Of a DNA stretch of 64,000 nucleotides, positions 8,530-17,870 are shown in pieces (position 1 is the stretch's first letter; each line of letters starts with the position of its first letter). The stretch is from Streptomyces sp. NBC_00461. GTDB lineage: Bacteria > Actinomycetota > Actinomycetes > Streptomycetales > Streptomycetaceae. The position numbers and the translations under genes are program-made. The stretch lies in NCBI RefSeq assembly GCF_036013935.1, contig NZ_CP107902.1:1955001-2019000 (forward strand), given 5' to 3'. The notes below the pieces were generated by a model. It was not told the DNA's origin. It did no database searches and was given only the letters and a program-made list of their open reading frames with translations.

Positions 8530-9537
8530 TCAGATCTTCGCGAGGATGTCGACCGAGAAGACCAGGACGGAGTCCTTCTTGATGCCGCTGCCGGCCGGAG
8601 GCTTGTCGCCGTAACCCAGCTTCGGCGGGATGACGATGAGGACCCGGCTGCCGACCTTCTTGCCGGTCAGGCCCTGCGCCCAGCCCTTGACGACCTGCTG
8701 GAGCCCGAACGACGTCAGCGCCTTGTGGCTGTACGTCGAGTCGAACTCCTTGCCGCCGTCCCAGAACACTCCCTTGTACTGGACGAGCACGCTGTCCTTC
8801 GCCTCGACCACGGGGCCGTCGCCCTCGATGACGTATTCGGCCACCAGCTTGGTGGGCGCGTCCGTCTTGGGGATGTCGATGGTGGGGGCCTTGCCGTCGG
8901 TGTTGGTACCGACCTTCGGCAGGTTCGCGTCGTTCTGCGGGACGTCGGTCCCCTTGGCGGAGCTGCTCGCGTTGAACGTGGCCTGGATGTCGGCGACGAA
9001 CACCAGCGTGTCGGTGCCCTTGATGCCCGCCTGCGCGTTGCCCTGCTTGCCGTAGCCCCAGGTGGGGGGCACGGAGAAGATGACCCGGCTGCCGGCCTTC
9101 TTACCCGCCAGGGCGTACCGCCAGCCGTCGATGATGCTGCCCTGGGAGAGCTGGATGAGCAGCGGGGTCTTGCGGTCGTAGGAGTTGTCGAAGACCTTCG
9201 CCGTGTCCCAGACCTGGCCGAGGTAGTGGGCCTGGATGTAGTCGTTCTCCGCGACCGTCTTGCCGGCTCCCGCGATGACCGTCTTCACCGCGAGGTTCTT
9301 CGACGGGTCGCCGGTGCCCTTGGCAACGGTCGGCTTCTCACCGAACTTCGTACCCGCGGTGATGGCCGGCAGCGGGCCGTCGACGATCTTCGGCGGCGGC
9401 GCGGCGGACGTGGCCGGCGCCGAGGGCGACGGGCTCTGGCTCTCCTTGGCCTTGCTCGAATCGGACTTGTCGTCGCCGCATCCGGCGATCGTGACAAGTC
9501 CTGCGGGTACGGCGATGAGTAGGGAGCGTCGGCGCAC
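8530..9537 (-). CDS. Lipoprotein with two FKBP domains
   Basis: 335 residues starting with a lipoprotein signal peptide (MRRRSLLIAVPAGLVTIAGC, lipidated Cys20), a Ser/Pro-rich linker, then two FKBP domains. The first runs roughly 85-185 (DYIQAHYLGQVWD, SIIDGWRYALAGKKAGSR) and the second 230-335 (DSVLVQYKGVFWDGGKEFDS, QVVKGWAQGLTGKKVGSR). It would assist folding of exported proteins on the outer face of the membrane. Duplicated FKBP domains in one lipoprotein are less usual than single-domain forms. The start is GTG at 9537. It lies between pafA and the small FKBP gene, a neighbourhood I recall as typical for Streptomyces. Confidence 0.9.
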   Translation of the reverse strand: MRRRSLLIAVPAGLVTIAGCGDDKSDSSKAKESQSPSPSAPATSAAPPPKIVDGPLPAITAGTKFGEKPTVAKGTGDPSKNLAVKTVIAGAGKTVAENDYIQAHYLGQVWDTAKVFDNSYDRKTPLLIQLSQGSIIDGWRYALAGKKAGSRVIFSVPPTWGYGKQGNAQAGIKGTDTLVFVADIQATFNASSSAKGTDVPQNDANLPKVGTNTDGKAPTIDIPKTDAPTKLVAEYVIEGDGPVVEAKDSVLVQYKGVFWDGGKEFDSTYSHKALTSFGLQQVVKGWAQGLTGKKVGSRVLIVIPPKLGYGDKPPAGSGIKKDSVLVFSVDILAKI

Positions 9538-9633
9538 GGTGGGGGCCTCGTATCGGTCGATCTTGTTGATGGCGTGCGCGCAACTCTACGGCGTGAGAAG
9601 GGCGCCGCACTGAAAACGTACGGCGCCCGTGTT

Positions 9634-9658
9634 GCGTTCCGGTCCTTCACCGGAACGC
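9634..9658 (-). terminator. Hairpin after pafA
   Basis: A 9-bp perfect stem (9634-9642 with 9650-9658) and 7-nt loop just past the pafA stop, before the FKBP lipoprotein gene. Confidence 0.65.
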
Positions 9659-9672
9659 GTTCCTCCCATTGC

Positions 9673-11034
9673 TCACATTCCCGCGATGAGCTTCTCCACC
9701 CGGTCGTCCACGGAACGGAACGGGTCCTTGCACAACACCGTCCGCTGCGCCTGGTCGTTGAGCTTGAGATGGACCCAGTCGACGGTGAAGTCCCGGCGCT
9801 GTTCCTGGGCCCTGCGGATGAAGTCACCGCGCAGCCGGGCCCTAGTGGTCTGCGGAGGAACGGACTTGCCCTCGAAGATCTTCAAGTCATTGCAGATCCG
9901 GGCTGCTTGACCCCTCTTCTCGAGCAGGTAGTACAGGCCACGACGGCGGTGAATGTCGTGGTAGGCGAGGTCTATCTGCGCGACCCTCGGATGCGACATG
10001 GTCATGTTGTGCTTGGCCCGGTACCGCTCGATGAGCTTGTACTTCATGACCCAGTCGATCTCCGTGCCGATCCGGTCGAGGTCCTCGGCCTCGATCGAGT
10101 CCAGCGTGCGGCCCCACAGCTCCAGGACCTGCTCCACGGTGCCGGTGCGGATGCCGCGGCGCTCGCAGAAGTCCACGGCCTTCTCGTAGTACTCGCGCTG
10201 CACCTCCAGGGCGGAGGCCTCACGTCCGCTGGCCAGGCGCACCTTGCGCCGGCCGGTGATGTCATGGCTGACCTCGCGGATCGCCCGGATCGGGTTCTCC
10301 AGGGTCAGGTCCCGCATCACCGTGCCCGCCTCGATCATGCGCAGCACCAGGTCGGTCGCGCCGACCTTGAGCAGCATGGTCGTCTCGGACATGTTCGAGT
10401 CGCCCACGATGACGTGCAGGCGGCGGTAGCGCTCGGCGTCCGCGTGCGGTTCGTCGCGGGTGTTGATGATCGGCCTGGAGCGGGTCGTCGCCGAGGAGAC
10501 GCCCTCCCAGATGTGCTCGGCCCGCTGGCTGACGCAGTACACCGCGCCCCGCGGGGTCTGCAGCACCTTGCCGGCGCCACACAGAAGCTGCCTCGTGACG
10601 AGGAACGGAATGAGGATGTCCGCGAGCCGGGAGAACTCCCCGTGACGCGCCACGAGATAGTTCTCGTGGCAGCCGTAGGAGTTGCCGGCCGAGTCGGTGT
10701 TGTTCTTGAAGAGGTAGACGTCGCCCGCGATTCCTTCCTCGTGCAGGCGTCGTTCGGCGTCCACCAGGAGTCCTTCGAGAATGCGCTCGCCTGCTTTGTC
10801 GTGGGTGACCAGTTCGGTCACGTTGTCACATTCGGGTGTCGCGTATTCCGGATGTGAGCCCACGTCGAGATAGAGGCGTGCGCCGTTTCGCAGAAAGACG
10901 TTACTGCTGCGGCCCCATGACACGACACGGCGGAAGAGGTACCGCGCCACCTCGTCGGGAGACAGGCGCCGCTGTCCCCTGAACGTACACGTGACGCCGT
11001 ACTCGTTCTCCAGCCCGAAAATGCGGCGGTCCAT
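9673..11034 (-). CDS. pafA: Pup-protein ligase PafA
   Basis: 453 residues, the normal length for PafA. The carboxylate-amine ligase fold is marked by the N-terminal FGLENEYGV (ATP/Mg site), [29 protein letters not shown] and [23 protein letters not shown]. PafA activates the C-terminal glutamate of Pup with ATP and links it to substrate lysines. It lacks the extra loop following the N-terminal motif that marks Dop, which separates the two paralogues here. Located 10 bp upstream of its start is the stop of a divergently regulated MFS gene, so pafA may share transcription with it. Confidence 0.95.
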   Translation of the reverse strand: MDRRIFGLENEYGVTCTFRGQRRLSPDEVARYLFRRVVSWGRSSNVFLRNGARLYLDVGSHPEYATPECDNVTELVTHDKAGERILEGLLVDAERRLHEEGIAGDVYLFKNNTDSAGNSYGCHENYLVARHGEFSRLADILIPFLVTRQLLCGAGKVLQTPRGAVYCVSQRAEHIWEGVSSATTRSRPIINTRDEPHADAERYRRLHVIVGDSNMSETTMLLKVGATDLVLRMIEAGTVMRDLTLENPIRAIREVSHDITGRRKVRLASGREASALEVQREYYEKAVDFCERRGIRTGTVEQVLELWGRTLDSIEAEDLDRIGTEIDWVMKYKLIERYRAKHNMTMSHPRVAQIDLAYHDIHRRRGLYYLLEKRGQAARICNDLKIFEGKSVPPQTTRARLRGDFIRRAQEQRRDFTVDWVHLKLNDQAQRTVLCKDPFRSVDDRVEKLIAGM

Positions 11035-11043
11035 GAGTGAACA

Positions 11044-12303
11044 TTACGCCCGATCCCCTGAGCTGAAACGGGGTTCGACGGCACGGTTTGGATCATTTTC
11101 CGATGAAGCCGCAACCACCGCGCCCCGTGCGGGAGCTGCGAGGACCCGCCCGGTGGCCAGGAGAACCAGCAACGACACGGCTCCCGCGGCACTCGGCACG
11201 GCGAAGCCCCACACCGCCCCGCCCCGCTCGACGACCGGGCCCGCCAGGCCCGTTCCCACCGACGAACCCACCGTGAACGTCGTCACGATCCAGGAGAACG
11301 CCTCGGTGACCGTCCCGCGCGGCGCATGCCGGTCGACGAGGACGAACGCGCAGGCGAGACACGGCGCGAGGAAGAGACCGGCGACGGCCGCCAGCGCCGT
11401 CATGGCCACCGGACCCGGCGTCAGGACGAGCGGCACGTAACACACCGCCAGAAGCGCCACGAGGACCCGCAGTCGACGCTCCGGCGCACCACCCCACTGC
11501 CGCGCGCCGTACGCCGTGCCCCCCACGAGCGCCCCCAGGCCGATGGCCGACATCAGCCACCCGTACACCGCGTCCCCACCGTGGTCGTCGGCGTACGCCA
11601 CCGCGGCGACCGCGATGGAGCCGAGCGCGATCCCCACGGCCAGGAACGCGCCGAGCAGGACCAGCAGTCCGGGCGAGCGCAGCGCGCCCAGCCAGTGCGC
11701 CTCACGCGGCGCCGAACGCCACCCGCGCGAGGGCGGCGACAGGGCCACCGACAGGGCGCCCAGCACGCCGACGACGTTGATGAGCACCAGCGCCGCCTGC
11801 GCGGACCACAGCGACACGCACAGGGTCACCAGCAACGGGCCGACGGTGAACAGCACTTCCTGGGCCACGGCATCCATCGCGTACGCCGTCTGCACCTGCC
11901 CCTCGCTGCGCAGCACCGAGGACCACAGCGCCCGCAGACCGCCCTCCAGGGGCGGCGTGAACAGCCCGGAGAGCGCCACGCACGCGTACGCAGACGCCAG
12001 CGGACCGGTGCCCACGAAGGCGAAGGCGGACATGGCGAGCGCCGAGGCGAGCGCGGCAGGCAACTGGACGCGCGGCTGCCCGTACAGGTCCACGAGCCGC
12101 CCCAGCAGCGGCTGACCCACCGCGTTGGCGACCCCGAACACGGCCGCGAGCCCGCCGGCGAGGCTGTACGTGCCGCCCTCCGCACGGACGAACAGCACGA
12201 TGGCGATCGCGGCCACGGCGCACGGCAGCCGCCCCACGAGCGTGCCCGCGAGCAGCCGCGCGGCATGCCTGGTCCTGAGGATCTCCACGTATCCCGCAGC
12301 CAT
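11044..12303 (-). CDS. Major facilitator superfamily transporter
   Basis: 419 residues with about twelve hydrophobic segments and the MFS loop signature GQPLLGRLVDLYG between helices 2 and 3. The long run of Ala/Leu/Val helices and the lack of a known substrate motif allow only a generic call; an exporter of the drug type is plausible. It is transcribed divergently from a LacI-family regulator across a 117-bp spacer, so that regulator probably controls it. The 3' end is only 9 bp before pafA, which may place pafA on the same transcript. Confidence 0.85.
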   Translation of the reverse strand: MAAGYVEILRTRHAARLLAGTLVGRLPCAVAAIAIVLFVRAEGGTYSLAGGLAAVFGVANAVGQPLLGRLVDLYGQPRVQLPAALASALAMSAFAFVGTGPLASAYACVALSGLFTPPLEGGLRALWSSVLRSEGQVQTAYAMDAVAQEVLFTVGPLLVTLCVSLWSAQAALVLINVVGVLGALSVALSPPSRGWRSAPREAHWLGALRSPGLLVLLGAFLAVGIALGSIAVAAVAYADDHGGDAVYGWLMSAIGLGALVGGTAYGARQWGGAPERRLRVLVALLAVCYVPLVLTPGPVAMTALAAVAGLFLAPCLACAFVLVDRHAPRGTVTEAFSWIVTTFTVGSSVGTGLAGPVVERGGAVWGFAVPSAAGAVSLLVLLATGRVLAAPARGAVVAASSENDPNRAVEPRFSSGDRA

Positions 12304-12420
12304 GTCCGCTTCCTCTCGCCCGCAGCGCCCGCATCATCCGCGGAAGTTTTACGTATAACGTCGCCTCTCATACGTACCATGTGCGCTGTTCACCAGTCCA
12401 GACGAAGGAGCAGGCCGACG
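12304..12420. promoter_or_regulatory. Divergent promoter region, MFS and LacI-type regulator
   Basis: This spacer carries an AT-richer patch with an inverted repeat ACGT-ATA-ACGT (12351-12361) and a nearby TACGTA (12371-12376). Positioned between the two divergent starts, these are candidate operator half-sites for the LacI-family protein; individual promoter boxes are not clear. Confidence 0.45.
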
Positions 12421-13437
12421 GTGGCACCAGGCAGCACCCGCCCCACCAGCCGTGACGTCGCCCAGGCCGCCGGCGTCTCCCAGGCCGCGGTCTCCCTGGT
12501 CCTCGGCGACAAGTGGCGCGGCCGCGTCTCGGAAGCCACCGCCCAACGCGTCCGCGAAGCCGCACGCGACCTCGGCTACCGGCCCAACCTCGCCGCCCGC
12601 AACCTGCGCCTCGGCCGCACCCGCACCGTCCTCCTCGTCGTCCCCGCCCTCACCACGGAGTTCTTCGCCGGCGTCTACACCGGCGCCGCCCGAGTCGCCG
12701 CCGAACACGGCTTCGGCGTGGTCCTCTACCCCTCCCCCGAAGGCATCGGCCCCGCCCGCGACCCCTTCGCCTCCGCCCAGGCCGCCCTGGACGGCGTCAT
12801 CGCCTCCTCCATGGCCGCCGACGCCCTCACCGCGATCCGCGGCGACCAACTGCCGCTCGTGATGCTCGACAGCGACCCCGAGGGCAGCCTGGGCGCCGCG
12901 ACGGTGAACCTGGACATCGCGGGCGGCGTCCGACAGGTCGCCGAACACCTCCTGGGCCTGGGACACCGGCGTTTCCTGCACCTCGCCGCGGACGTGGCGT
13001 CCTGGACCTTCGAGGTACGCGCGCGCGAACTGGCCGCCCGGATCGGCACCGTCCCGGGCACGTCCGTACGCACGACCCGCGCGCCGATCTCCATCGAGGG
13101 CGCCCTCACCGCCGCCGAAGCAGCCCTGTCGACACCCGGGCCCCGACCCACTGCGCTCGTCTGCGACGACGACAAGCTCGCGGCCGGCGCCTACAAAGCC
13201 GCCCGCCGCCTCGGCCTGCGCATCCCCGACGACCTCTCCGTCACCGGCCTGGACGACCTGGCCCTCGCCACCGCCCTCGACCCCGAACTGACGACCGTAC
13301 GCCTCGACGCAGAACTCTTCGGCGAACAGGGCATGCGGGCACTCCTGGCCGTCCTGGAGAGCCGCACGCCCGACGCGGGCGACATCCCCGTCGAACTCGT
13401 CGTACGAGGCTCCACGGCACCCCCGAACGCGTCCTGA
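12421..13437 (+). CDS. LacI-family transcriptional regulator
   Basis: 338 residues: an N-terminal LacI HTH (TSRDVAQAAGVSQAAVSLVLGD) with hinge helix YRPNLAARNLRLGRT, then a periplasmic-binding-protein-like sensor domain (VLLVVPALTTEFFAGVYTGA; late FGEQGMRALLAVLE). The GTG at 12421, with AAGGAG ten bases upstream, is preferred over frames extending far into the MFS gene. It faces the MFS gene divergently and likely represses it; the ligand is not deducible from sequence. The pair sits between pafA and prcA and so interrupts the proteasome genes. Confidence 0.88.
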   Translation: MAPGSTRPTSRDVAQAAGVSQAAVSLVLGDKWRGRVSEATAQRVREAARDLGYRPNLAARNLRLGRTRTVLLVVPALTTEFFAGVYTGAARVAAEHGFGVVLYPSPEGIGPARDPFASAQAALDGVIASSMAADALTAIRGDQLPLVMLDSDPEGSLGAATVNLDIAGGVRQVAEHLLGLGHRRFLHLAADVASWTFEVRARELAARIGTVPGTSVRTTRAPISIEGALTAAEAALSTPGPRPTALVCDDDKLAAGAYKAARRLGLRIPDDLSVTGLDDLALATALDPELTTVRLDAELFGEQGMRALLAVLESRTPDAGDIPVELVVRGSTAPPNAS

Positions 13438-13442
13438 ACGCC

Positions 13443-13474
13443 TGTGCCCCGGCCGTCGCGACGGCCGGGGCACA
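13443..13474. terminator. Bidirectional terminator, LacI regulator / prcA
   Basis: A perfect palindrome with 16-bp arms (13443-13458 and 13459-13474) between the convergent regulator and prcA genes. Folding would leave a small TCGCGA-centred loop. Confidence 0.85.
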
Positions 13475-13499
13475 CAGGTGAGGACAAATCAGGGGCGGA

Positions 13500-14249
13500 C
13501 TACTTCTCGTCCGACCCCTCGGAGCCGTTCTCCGCCTCGGCGGCCGCTCCACCGGCCTCCAGAAGCCGGGAGAGCTGGGGGCCGACGATCCGCCTGAACT
13601 TGCGCGCCTGCGGACGCGTACGGTCCAGCACCGCGACCTCCAGCCGCTCGGCGGGGATCTCCCGCTCACTGCCGTTCGTGTCGCGCGACAGCGCCTGCAC
13701 GGCCAGCCTGAGGGCCTCCGCCAGGGTCATACCGTCCTGGTGACGCTGGTCCAGATAGCTGCTGATCTGCTCGGCATTGCCACCCACCGCGACCGAACCG
13801 TGCTCGTCCACGATGGAACCGTCGTGCGGCAGCCGATAGATCTGGTCACCCTCGGGGGTCTCCCCCACCTCGGCGACCACCAGCTCCACCTCGTACGGCT
13901 TCTCCGCCGCACTGGAGAAGATCGTGCCCAGCGTCTGCGCATAGACGTTGGCGAGACCACGGGCGGTCACATCGTCACGGTCGTAGGTGTACCCACGAAG
14001 ATCGGCATACCGCACACCGCCGATCCGCAGGTTCTCGTACTCGTTGTACTTGCCGGCGGCCGCGAAGCCGATCCGGTCGTAGATCTCACTGAACTTGTGC
14101 AGCGCACGGGACGGGTTCTCGCCGACGAAGACAATGCCGTCGGCGTACTGCAGCACGACCAGGCTGCGACCACGAGCGATGCCCTTACGGGCGTACTCCG
14201 CCCGGTCGGCCATCGCCTGCTGGGGGGAGACATAGAACGGCGTCGACAC
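13500..14249 (-). CDS. prcA: 20S proteasome alpha subunit
   Basis: 249 residues with the actinobacterial PrcA start [27 protein letters not shown], the alpha-subunit gate/H0 region, then the Ntn fold ([43 protein letters not shown]). Alpha rings cap the beta rings and bind the ARC ATPase C-termini. The acidic tail ([15 protein letters not shown]) is typical of Streptomyces PrcA. The start is GTG 14249 with GAAAGGGACGG upstream, 73 bp after prcB in the same direction. Confidence 0.97.
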   Translation of the reverse strand: MSTPFYVSPQQAMADRAEYARKGIARGRSLVVLQYADGIVFVGENPSRALHKFSEIYDRIGFAAAGKYNEYENLRIGGVRYADLRGYTYDRDDVTARGLANVYAQTLGTIFSSAAEKPYEVELVVAEVGETPEGDQIYRLPHDGSIVDEHGSVAVGGNAEQISSYLDQRHQDGMTLAEALRLAVQALSRDTNGSEREIPAERLEVAVLDRTRPQARKFRRIVGPQLSRLLEAGGAAAEAENGSEGSDEK

Positions 14250-14322
14250 CGGTTATCCGTCCCTTTCTTCCGGGAGTTCCGTCGAATTCACGCGATCACC
14301 TCGTTAACAACCGGACGCCGGC

Positions 14323-15168
14323 CTAAAGCAGCGCGGCCCGCGGACCGTCGGGCTGCTCCAGCCGCCGCTCCAGCACGGAACGGGCGATCCCGGAGGACTC
14401 GTCATCAGTGAGCCGACGGAAGCCGTCCTCGGTGATCACGGTGACGATCGGATAGATCCGGCGGGCGACATCGGGACCACCGGTCGCCGAGTCGTCGTCA
14501 GCCGCGTCATAGAGGGCCTGCACCACGAGAGTCGTGGCCTGCTCCTCGGTCAGGTCGCCACGGAAGAGCTTCTTCATCGCACCGCGTGCGAAGACCGAGC
14601 CCGAGCCCGTGGCCGAGAAATTGTGCTCCTCCGAACGGCCACCCGTCACGTCGTACGAGAAGATGCGACCCCGCTCGCGGTCCACGTCATACCCCGCGAA
14701 GAGAGGAACCACAGCCAGACCCTGCATGGCCATGCCCAGGTTGGCACGGATCATGGTCGACAGCCGGTTCGCCTTGCCCTCCAACGAGAGCTGCGCCCCC
14801 TCGACCTTCTCGAAGTGCTCCAGCTCCAGCTGGAACAGCTTGACCATCTCGACAGCCAGACCGGCCGTACCCGCGATGCCGACAGCCGAGTACTCGTCCG
14901 CCGGAAAGACCTTCTCGATGTCCCGCTGCGCGATGACATTGCCCATGGTGGCCCGACGGTCACCGGCGAGCACCACACCGCCCGGGAAGGTCACGGCCAC
15001 GATGGTCGTGCCGTGCGGCGCCTCGATCACTCCCTGGGTGGGCGGCAGTTGCCGCTTCCCCGGAAGCATCTCCGGCTGGTGCTCGGACAGAAAGTCCATG
15101 AAGGACGACGACCCAGGCGTCAGGAAGGCAGCTGGTAGACGCCCGGTGCTACGAGTGTTGGCTTCCAC
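14323..15168 (-). CDS. prcB: 20S proteasome beta subunit
   Basis: 281 residues made as a precursor. The propeptide is 53 residues and cleavage after HG exposes the catalytic Thr54 (TTIVAVTF), with the usual [14 protein letters not shown] and [17 protein letters not shown] segments. Beta rings carry the proteolytic sites. GTG at 15168 is chosen because GGAAGGA precedes it; an upstream frame continues into the endonuclease gene. The prcB start lies 49 bp inside the 3' end of the endonuclease VII-like gene, so the two are tightly coupled. Confidence 0.95.
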   Translation of the reverse strand: MEANTRSTGRLPAAFLTPGSSSFMDFLSEHQPEMLPGKRQLPPTQGVIEAPHGTTIVAVTFPGGVVLAGDRRATMGNVIAQRDIEKVFPADEYSAVGIAGTAGLAVEMVKLFQLELEHFEKVEGAQLSLEGKANRLSTMIRANLGMAMQGLAVVPLFAGYDVDRERGRIFSYDVTGGRSEEHNFSATGSGSVFARGAMKKLFRGDLTEEQATTLVVQALYDAADDDSATGGPDVARRIYPIVTVITEDGFRRLTDDESSGIARSVLERRLEQPDGPRAALL

Positions 15169-15761
15169 GCGATTCCTTCCACGTAAGCAGCAGCCCGCCT
15201 TATGGCATCGGGCCGATCCTTGAACTGCCCCAGTGCGGCATTGCAGCTGAAGCACAGTACGCCTCGGACACTACCCGTCTTGTGGCAGTGATCCACATGT
15301 TCTGCCGGGCCGGCAAGACATATACAGCAGACGCCCTGTTGCTCAGCCACCAGCGCGTCCAACTCGGCTGGCGTGAGGCCGTACTTGCGCTTGAAGTAGC
15401 TCACCCGGTTCCGCTCAGCCCTGCACGCACGGCAATAGCTCGCCCAGCCGTCTGACGGGGATTTGTTGCGCTCCCATTCGGAGTGCGGCTTCACTTCTTC
15501 GCACTGTGGACACCGCTTGTGGCCCGGCGGGACCGGAACCTTTTCCCGGACCTGCTTCCCCTTGGCCTCCTGGCGCTGCCGGTAGTACTCAGCGGCGCAC
15601 TCCCGGCAGTACGCCTGGAGGCCATCGGGCATTGACTTGTTGCTAGCGAACGCCGCACGCCGCAAACACTGCTTGCACCGCGAACATCGCCTCCATCCGG
15701 CTTCGTTCACTCCGAGCGTCCCCGATTCCACCTTCAAATCGAAGGCGAAATCACTCTCCAC
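15120..15761 (-). CDS. Endonuclease VII-like protein with duplicated zinc modules
   Basis: 213 residues. Residues about 142-195 fit the recombination endonuclease VII/His-Me finger family: [37 protein letters not shown], with DHCH as the catalytic His region and paired Cys for zinc. Before it are two copies of a roughly 36-residue module (25-60 and 83-119), each with CxxC, NKS..DG and YCRxC. The GTG start at 15761 overlaps the pup stop by 11 bp and the gene overlaps prcB by 49 bp. It lies inside the pup-proteasome operon, an arrangement I recall from other Streptomyces. A role in proteasome function is not established. Confidence 0.82.
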   Translation of the reverse strand: MESDFAFDLKVESGTLGVNEAGWRRCSRCKQCLRRAAFASNKSMPDGLQAYCRECAAEYYRQRQEAKGKQVREKVPVPPGHKRCPQCEEVKPHSEWERNKSPSDGWASYCRACRAERNRVSYFKRKYGLTPAELDALVAEQQGVCCICLAGPAEHVDHCHKTGSVRGVLCFSCNAALGQFKDRPDAIRRAAAYVEGIAWKPTLVAPGVYQLPS

Positions 15762-15969
15762 CCTTCTGAACGAACGACCTCACGAAATCCTCGGCGTTCT
15801 CTTCGAGCACATCATCGATTTCATCGAGAACCGAGTCAACGTCGTCGCTCAGCTTCTCCTGGCGCTCCTTGAGGTCGTCGGATGCCTGCGCATCCTGTGT
15901 CTGCTCCTCGACCTCTTCCGTGGAGCGCGTCGCCTTCTGCTGGCCGCCGCCGGTGTCCTTGGTCGCCAT
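15751..15969 (-). CDS. pup: Prokaryotic ubiquitin-like protein Pup
   Basis: 72 residues (MATKDTGGGQQKATRSTEEVEE start), intrinsically disordered and acidic, ending [10 protein letters not shown]. The ATG at 15969 is chosen over one three codons upstream because it gives the canonical MATKD start. Pup is attached to substrate lysines by PafA and bound by the coiled coils of ARC. The C-terminus is already Glu rather than Gln, so Dop deamidation is not required before ligation; Dop would then act mainly as depupylase. The gene overlaps the downstream endonuclease gene. Confidence 0.97.
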   Translation of the reverse strand: MATKDTGGGQQKATRSTEEVEEQTQDAQASDDLKERQEKLSDDVDSVLDEIDDVLEENAEDFVRSFVQKGGE

Positions 15970-16076
15970 AACCCTCACCCCGCTCGGTTCGACGTTCTTG
16001 ATCAGACCCTACAAGCAGGGTCCGACATCGGCCCCGCAGTTCCTACAACGTACGGCGGCCACCTCGATGATTCCCT

Positions 16077-16106
16077 GCCGCCGGACTTTCCACCCTGTCC
16101 GGCGGC
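16077..16106 (-). terminator. Hairpin between dop and pup
   Basis: A 10-bp perfect stem (16077-16086 with 16097-16106) with a 10-nt loop, about 20 bp past the dop stop and 110 bp before pup. There is no T tract, so it could be a weak terminator or attenuator setting different dop and pup levels. Confidence 0.5.
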
Positions 16107-16124
16107 CCGGGCACGAGTGCCCGT

Positions 16125-17636
16125 TCAGCCGCCCGACAGCACCCTGACCAGGTCTTCCGCGGTGCGGCACCGGTCCAGGAGCTCCTTGACGTGATTTCGC
16201 GTTCCGCGAAGCGGTTCGAGGGTTGGGACACGCTGGAGCGAGTCCCGGCCCGGGAGGTCGAAGATCACGGAGTCCCAGGAGGCCGCCGCGACGTCGTCCG
16301 CGTACTGCTCCAGGCAGCGCCCGCGGAAGTACGCGCGCGTGTCCTCCGGCGGCTTCGTACGGGCCCGCTCGACTTCGTTCTCGTCCAGCAGGCGCTTCAT
16401 CCGGCCTCGGGCCGCCAGACGGTTGTAGAGGCCCTTTTCGGGGCGTACGTCGGCGTACTGGAGATCCACGAGGTGCAGTCGGGCGGCGTCCCAGTCGAGG
16501 TCGTCGCGGCGGCGGTAGCCCTCCATGAGCTCGCGCTTGGCGACCCAGTCCAGCTCGCCGGCGAGGCTCATGGGGTCGTTCTCCAGGCGGTTGAGGGTGT
16601 CCTCCCAGCGGGCCAGGACGTCCTTGGTCTGCTCGTCCGCGTCGGAGCCGAAGCGCTCTTCCACGTACTTGCGTGACAGTTCGAAGTACTCCATCTGGAG
16701 CTGGACCGCGGTGAGTGTGCGGCCGCTGCGGAGCGTGACCAGGCGCTGCAGCGTCGGATCGTGGGAGACCTGGTGGAGGGTGCGGACGGGCTGGTCCACG
16801 GCCAGGTCGACGGCGATGAAGCCGTCCTCGATCATGGACAGGACGAGCGCGGTCGTGCCCAGTTTGAGGTAGGTCGAGATCTCGGAGAGGTTCGCGTCGC
16901 CGATGATCACGTGCAGGCGGCGGTACTTCTCCGCGTCGGCGTGCGGCTCGTCGCGGGTGTTGATGATCGGGCGCTTGAGGGTCGTCTCGAGGCCTACCTC
17001 GACCTCGAAGTAGTCGGCGCGCTGGCTGAGCTGGAAGCCGTGCTCGTGTCCGTCCTGGCCGATGCCGACGCGGCCGGCTCCGGTGACGACCTGGCGGGAG
17101 ACGAAGAAGGGCGTGAGGTGGCGCACGATGTCCGAGAAGGGAGTCTCCCGCTTCATCAGGTAGTTCTCGTGCGTGCCGTAGGAGGCGCCTTTGTTGTCGG
17201 TGTTGTTCTTGTAGAGGTGGATCGGCTGGGCGCCGGGGAGTGCCGCGGCGCGCTCGGCGGCCTCGGCCATGATGCGTTCGCCGGCCTTGTCCCAGAGGAC
17301 GGCGTCGCGGGGGTTGGTGACTTCGGGGGCGCTGTATTCGGGGTGCGCGTGGTCGACGTAGAGTCGCGCGCCGTTGGTGAGGATCACGTTGGCGAGGCCG
17401 ATGTCCTCGTCGGTGAGCTGGCTGGAGTCGGCGGCCTCGCGGGCGAGGTCGAAGCCCCGTGCGTCGCGCAGCGGATTCTCCTCCTCGAAGTCCCAGCGGG
17501 CCCGGCGGGCCCTGTGCATCGCCGCCGCGTAGGCGTTGACGATCTGGGACGAGGTGAGCATGGCATTGGCGTTCGGGTGGCCGGGGACGGAGATGCCGTA
17601 CTCCGTCTCGATGCCCATTACTCGCCGTACGGTCAT
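16125..17636 (-). CDS. dop: Deamidase/depupylase Dop
   Basis: 503 residues, PafA-like fold with the N-terminal [10 protein letters not shown] motif. It is followed by a long insertion ([22 protein letters not shown]...) corresponding to the Dop loop region, absent from PafA. Shared catalytic segments are [30 protein letters not shown] and [23 protein letters not shown]. Dop removes Pup from substrates and, where Pup ends in Gln, deamidates it; here Pup ends in Glu. AAGGAGGGCCGC precedes the ATG at 17636. The gene lies downstream of arc, separated by a strong terminator, so it probably has its own promoter in the 234-bp gap. Confidence 0.96.
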   Translation of the reverse strand: MTVRRVMGIETEYGISVPGHPNANAMLTSSQIVNAYAAAMHRARRARWDFEEENPLRDARGFDLAREAADSSQLTDEDIGLANVILTNGARLYVDHAHPEYSAPEVTNPRDAVLWDKAGERIMAEAAERAAALPGAQPIHLYKNNTDNKGASYGTHENYLMKRETPFSDIVRHLTPFFVSRQVVTGAGRVGIGQDGHEHGFQLSQRADYFEVEVGLETTLKRPIINTRDEPHADAEKYRRLHVIIGDANLSEISTYLKLGTTALVLSMIEDGFIAVDLAVDQPVRTLHQVSHDPTLQRLVTLRSGRTLTAVQLQMEYFELSRKYVEERFGSDADEQTKDVLARWEDTLNRLENDPMSLAGELDWVAKRELMEGYRRRDDLDWDAARLHLVDLQYADVRPEKGLYNRLAARGRMKRLLDENEVERARTKPPEDTRAYFRGRCLEQYADDVAAASWDSVIFDLPGRDSLQRVPTLEPLRGTRNHVKELLDRCRTAEDLVRVLSGG

Positions 17637-17827
17637 GCGGCCCTCCTTGCCCGGCGCTGCCCTCGGTCGGGGGCGGCGCTCAAGTACCGCTGGCGCTCCG
17701 GTGCGTGTGCGGTGCCCGTCCCCGCACTGCGCGACTCGGCGGTACCGAAGAGCCTAGAACGGCTTTGCGCTGGTGGGGAGATCATTTGCGTCATTGCCTT
17801 GCTCCAGCCGTGGCCTGAAAAACAGTC

Positions 17828-17860
17828 GGCTGCGGGTACCCGGTGAGGGCACCCGCAGCC
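17828..17860 (-). terminator. Intrinsic terminator after arc
   Basis: A 10-bp perfect stem (17828-17837 with 17851-17860) and 13-nt loop, immediately followed on the minus strand by GACTGTTTTT. It has both hairpin and T run, just past the arc stop. Confidence 0.85.
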
Positions 17861-17870
17861 GCCCTGTCTT

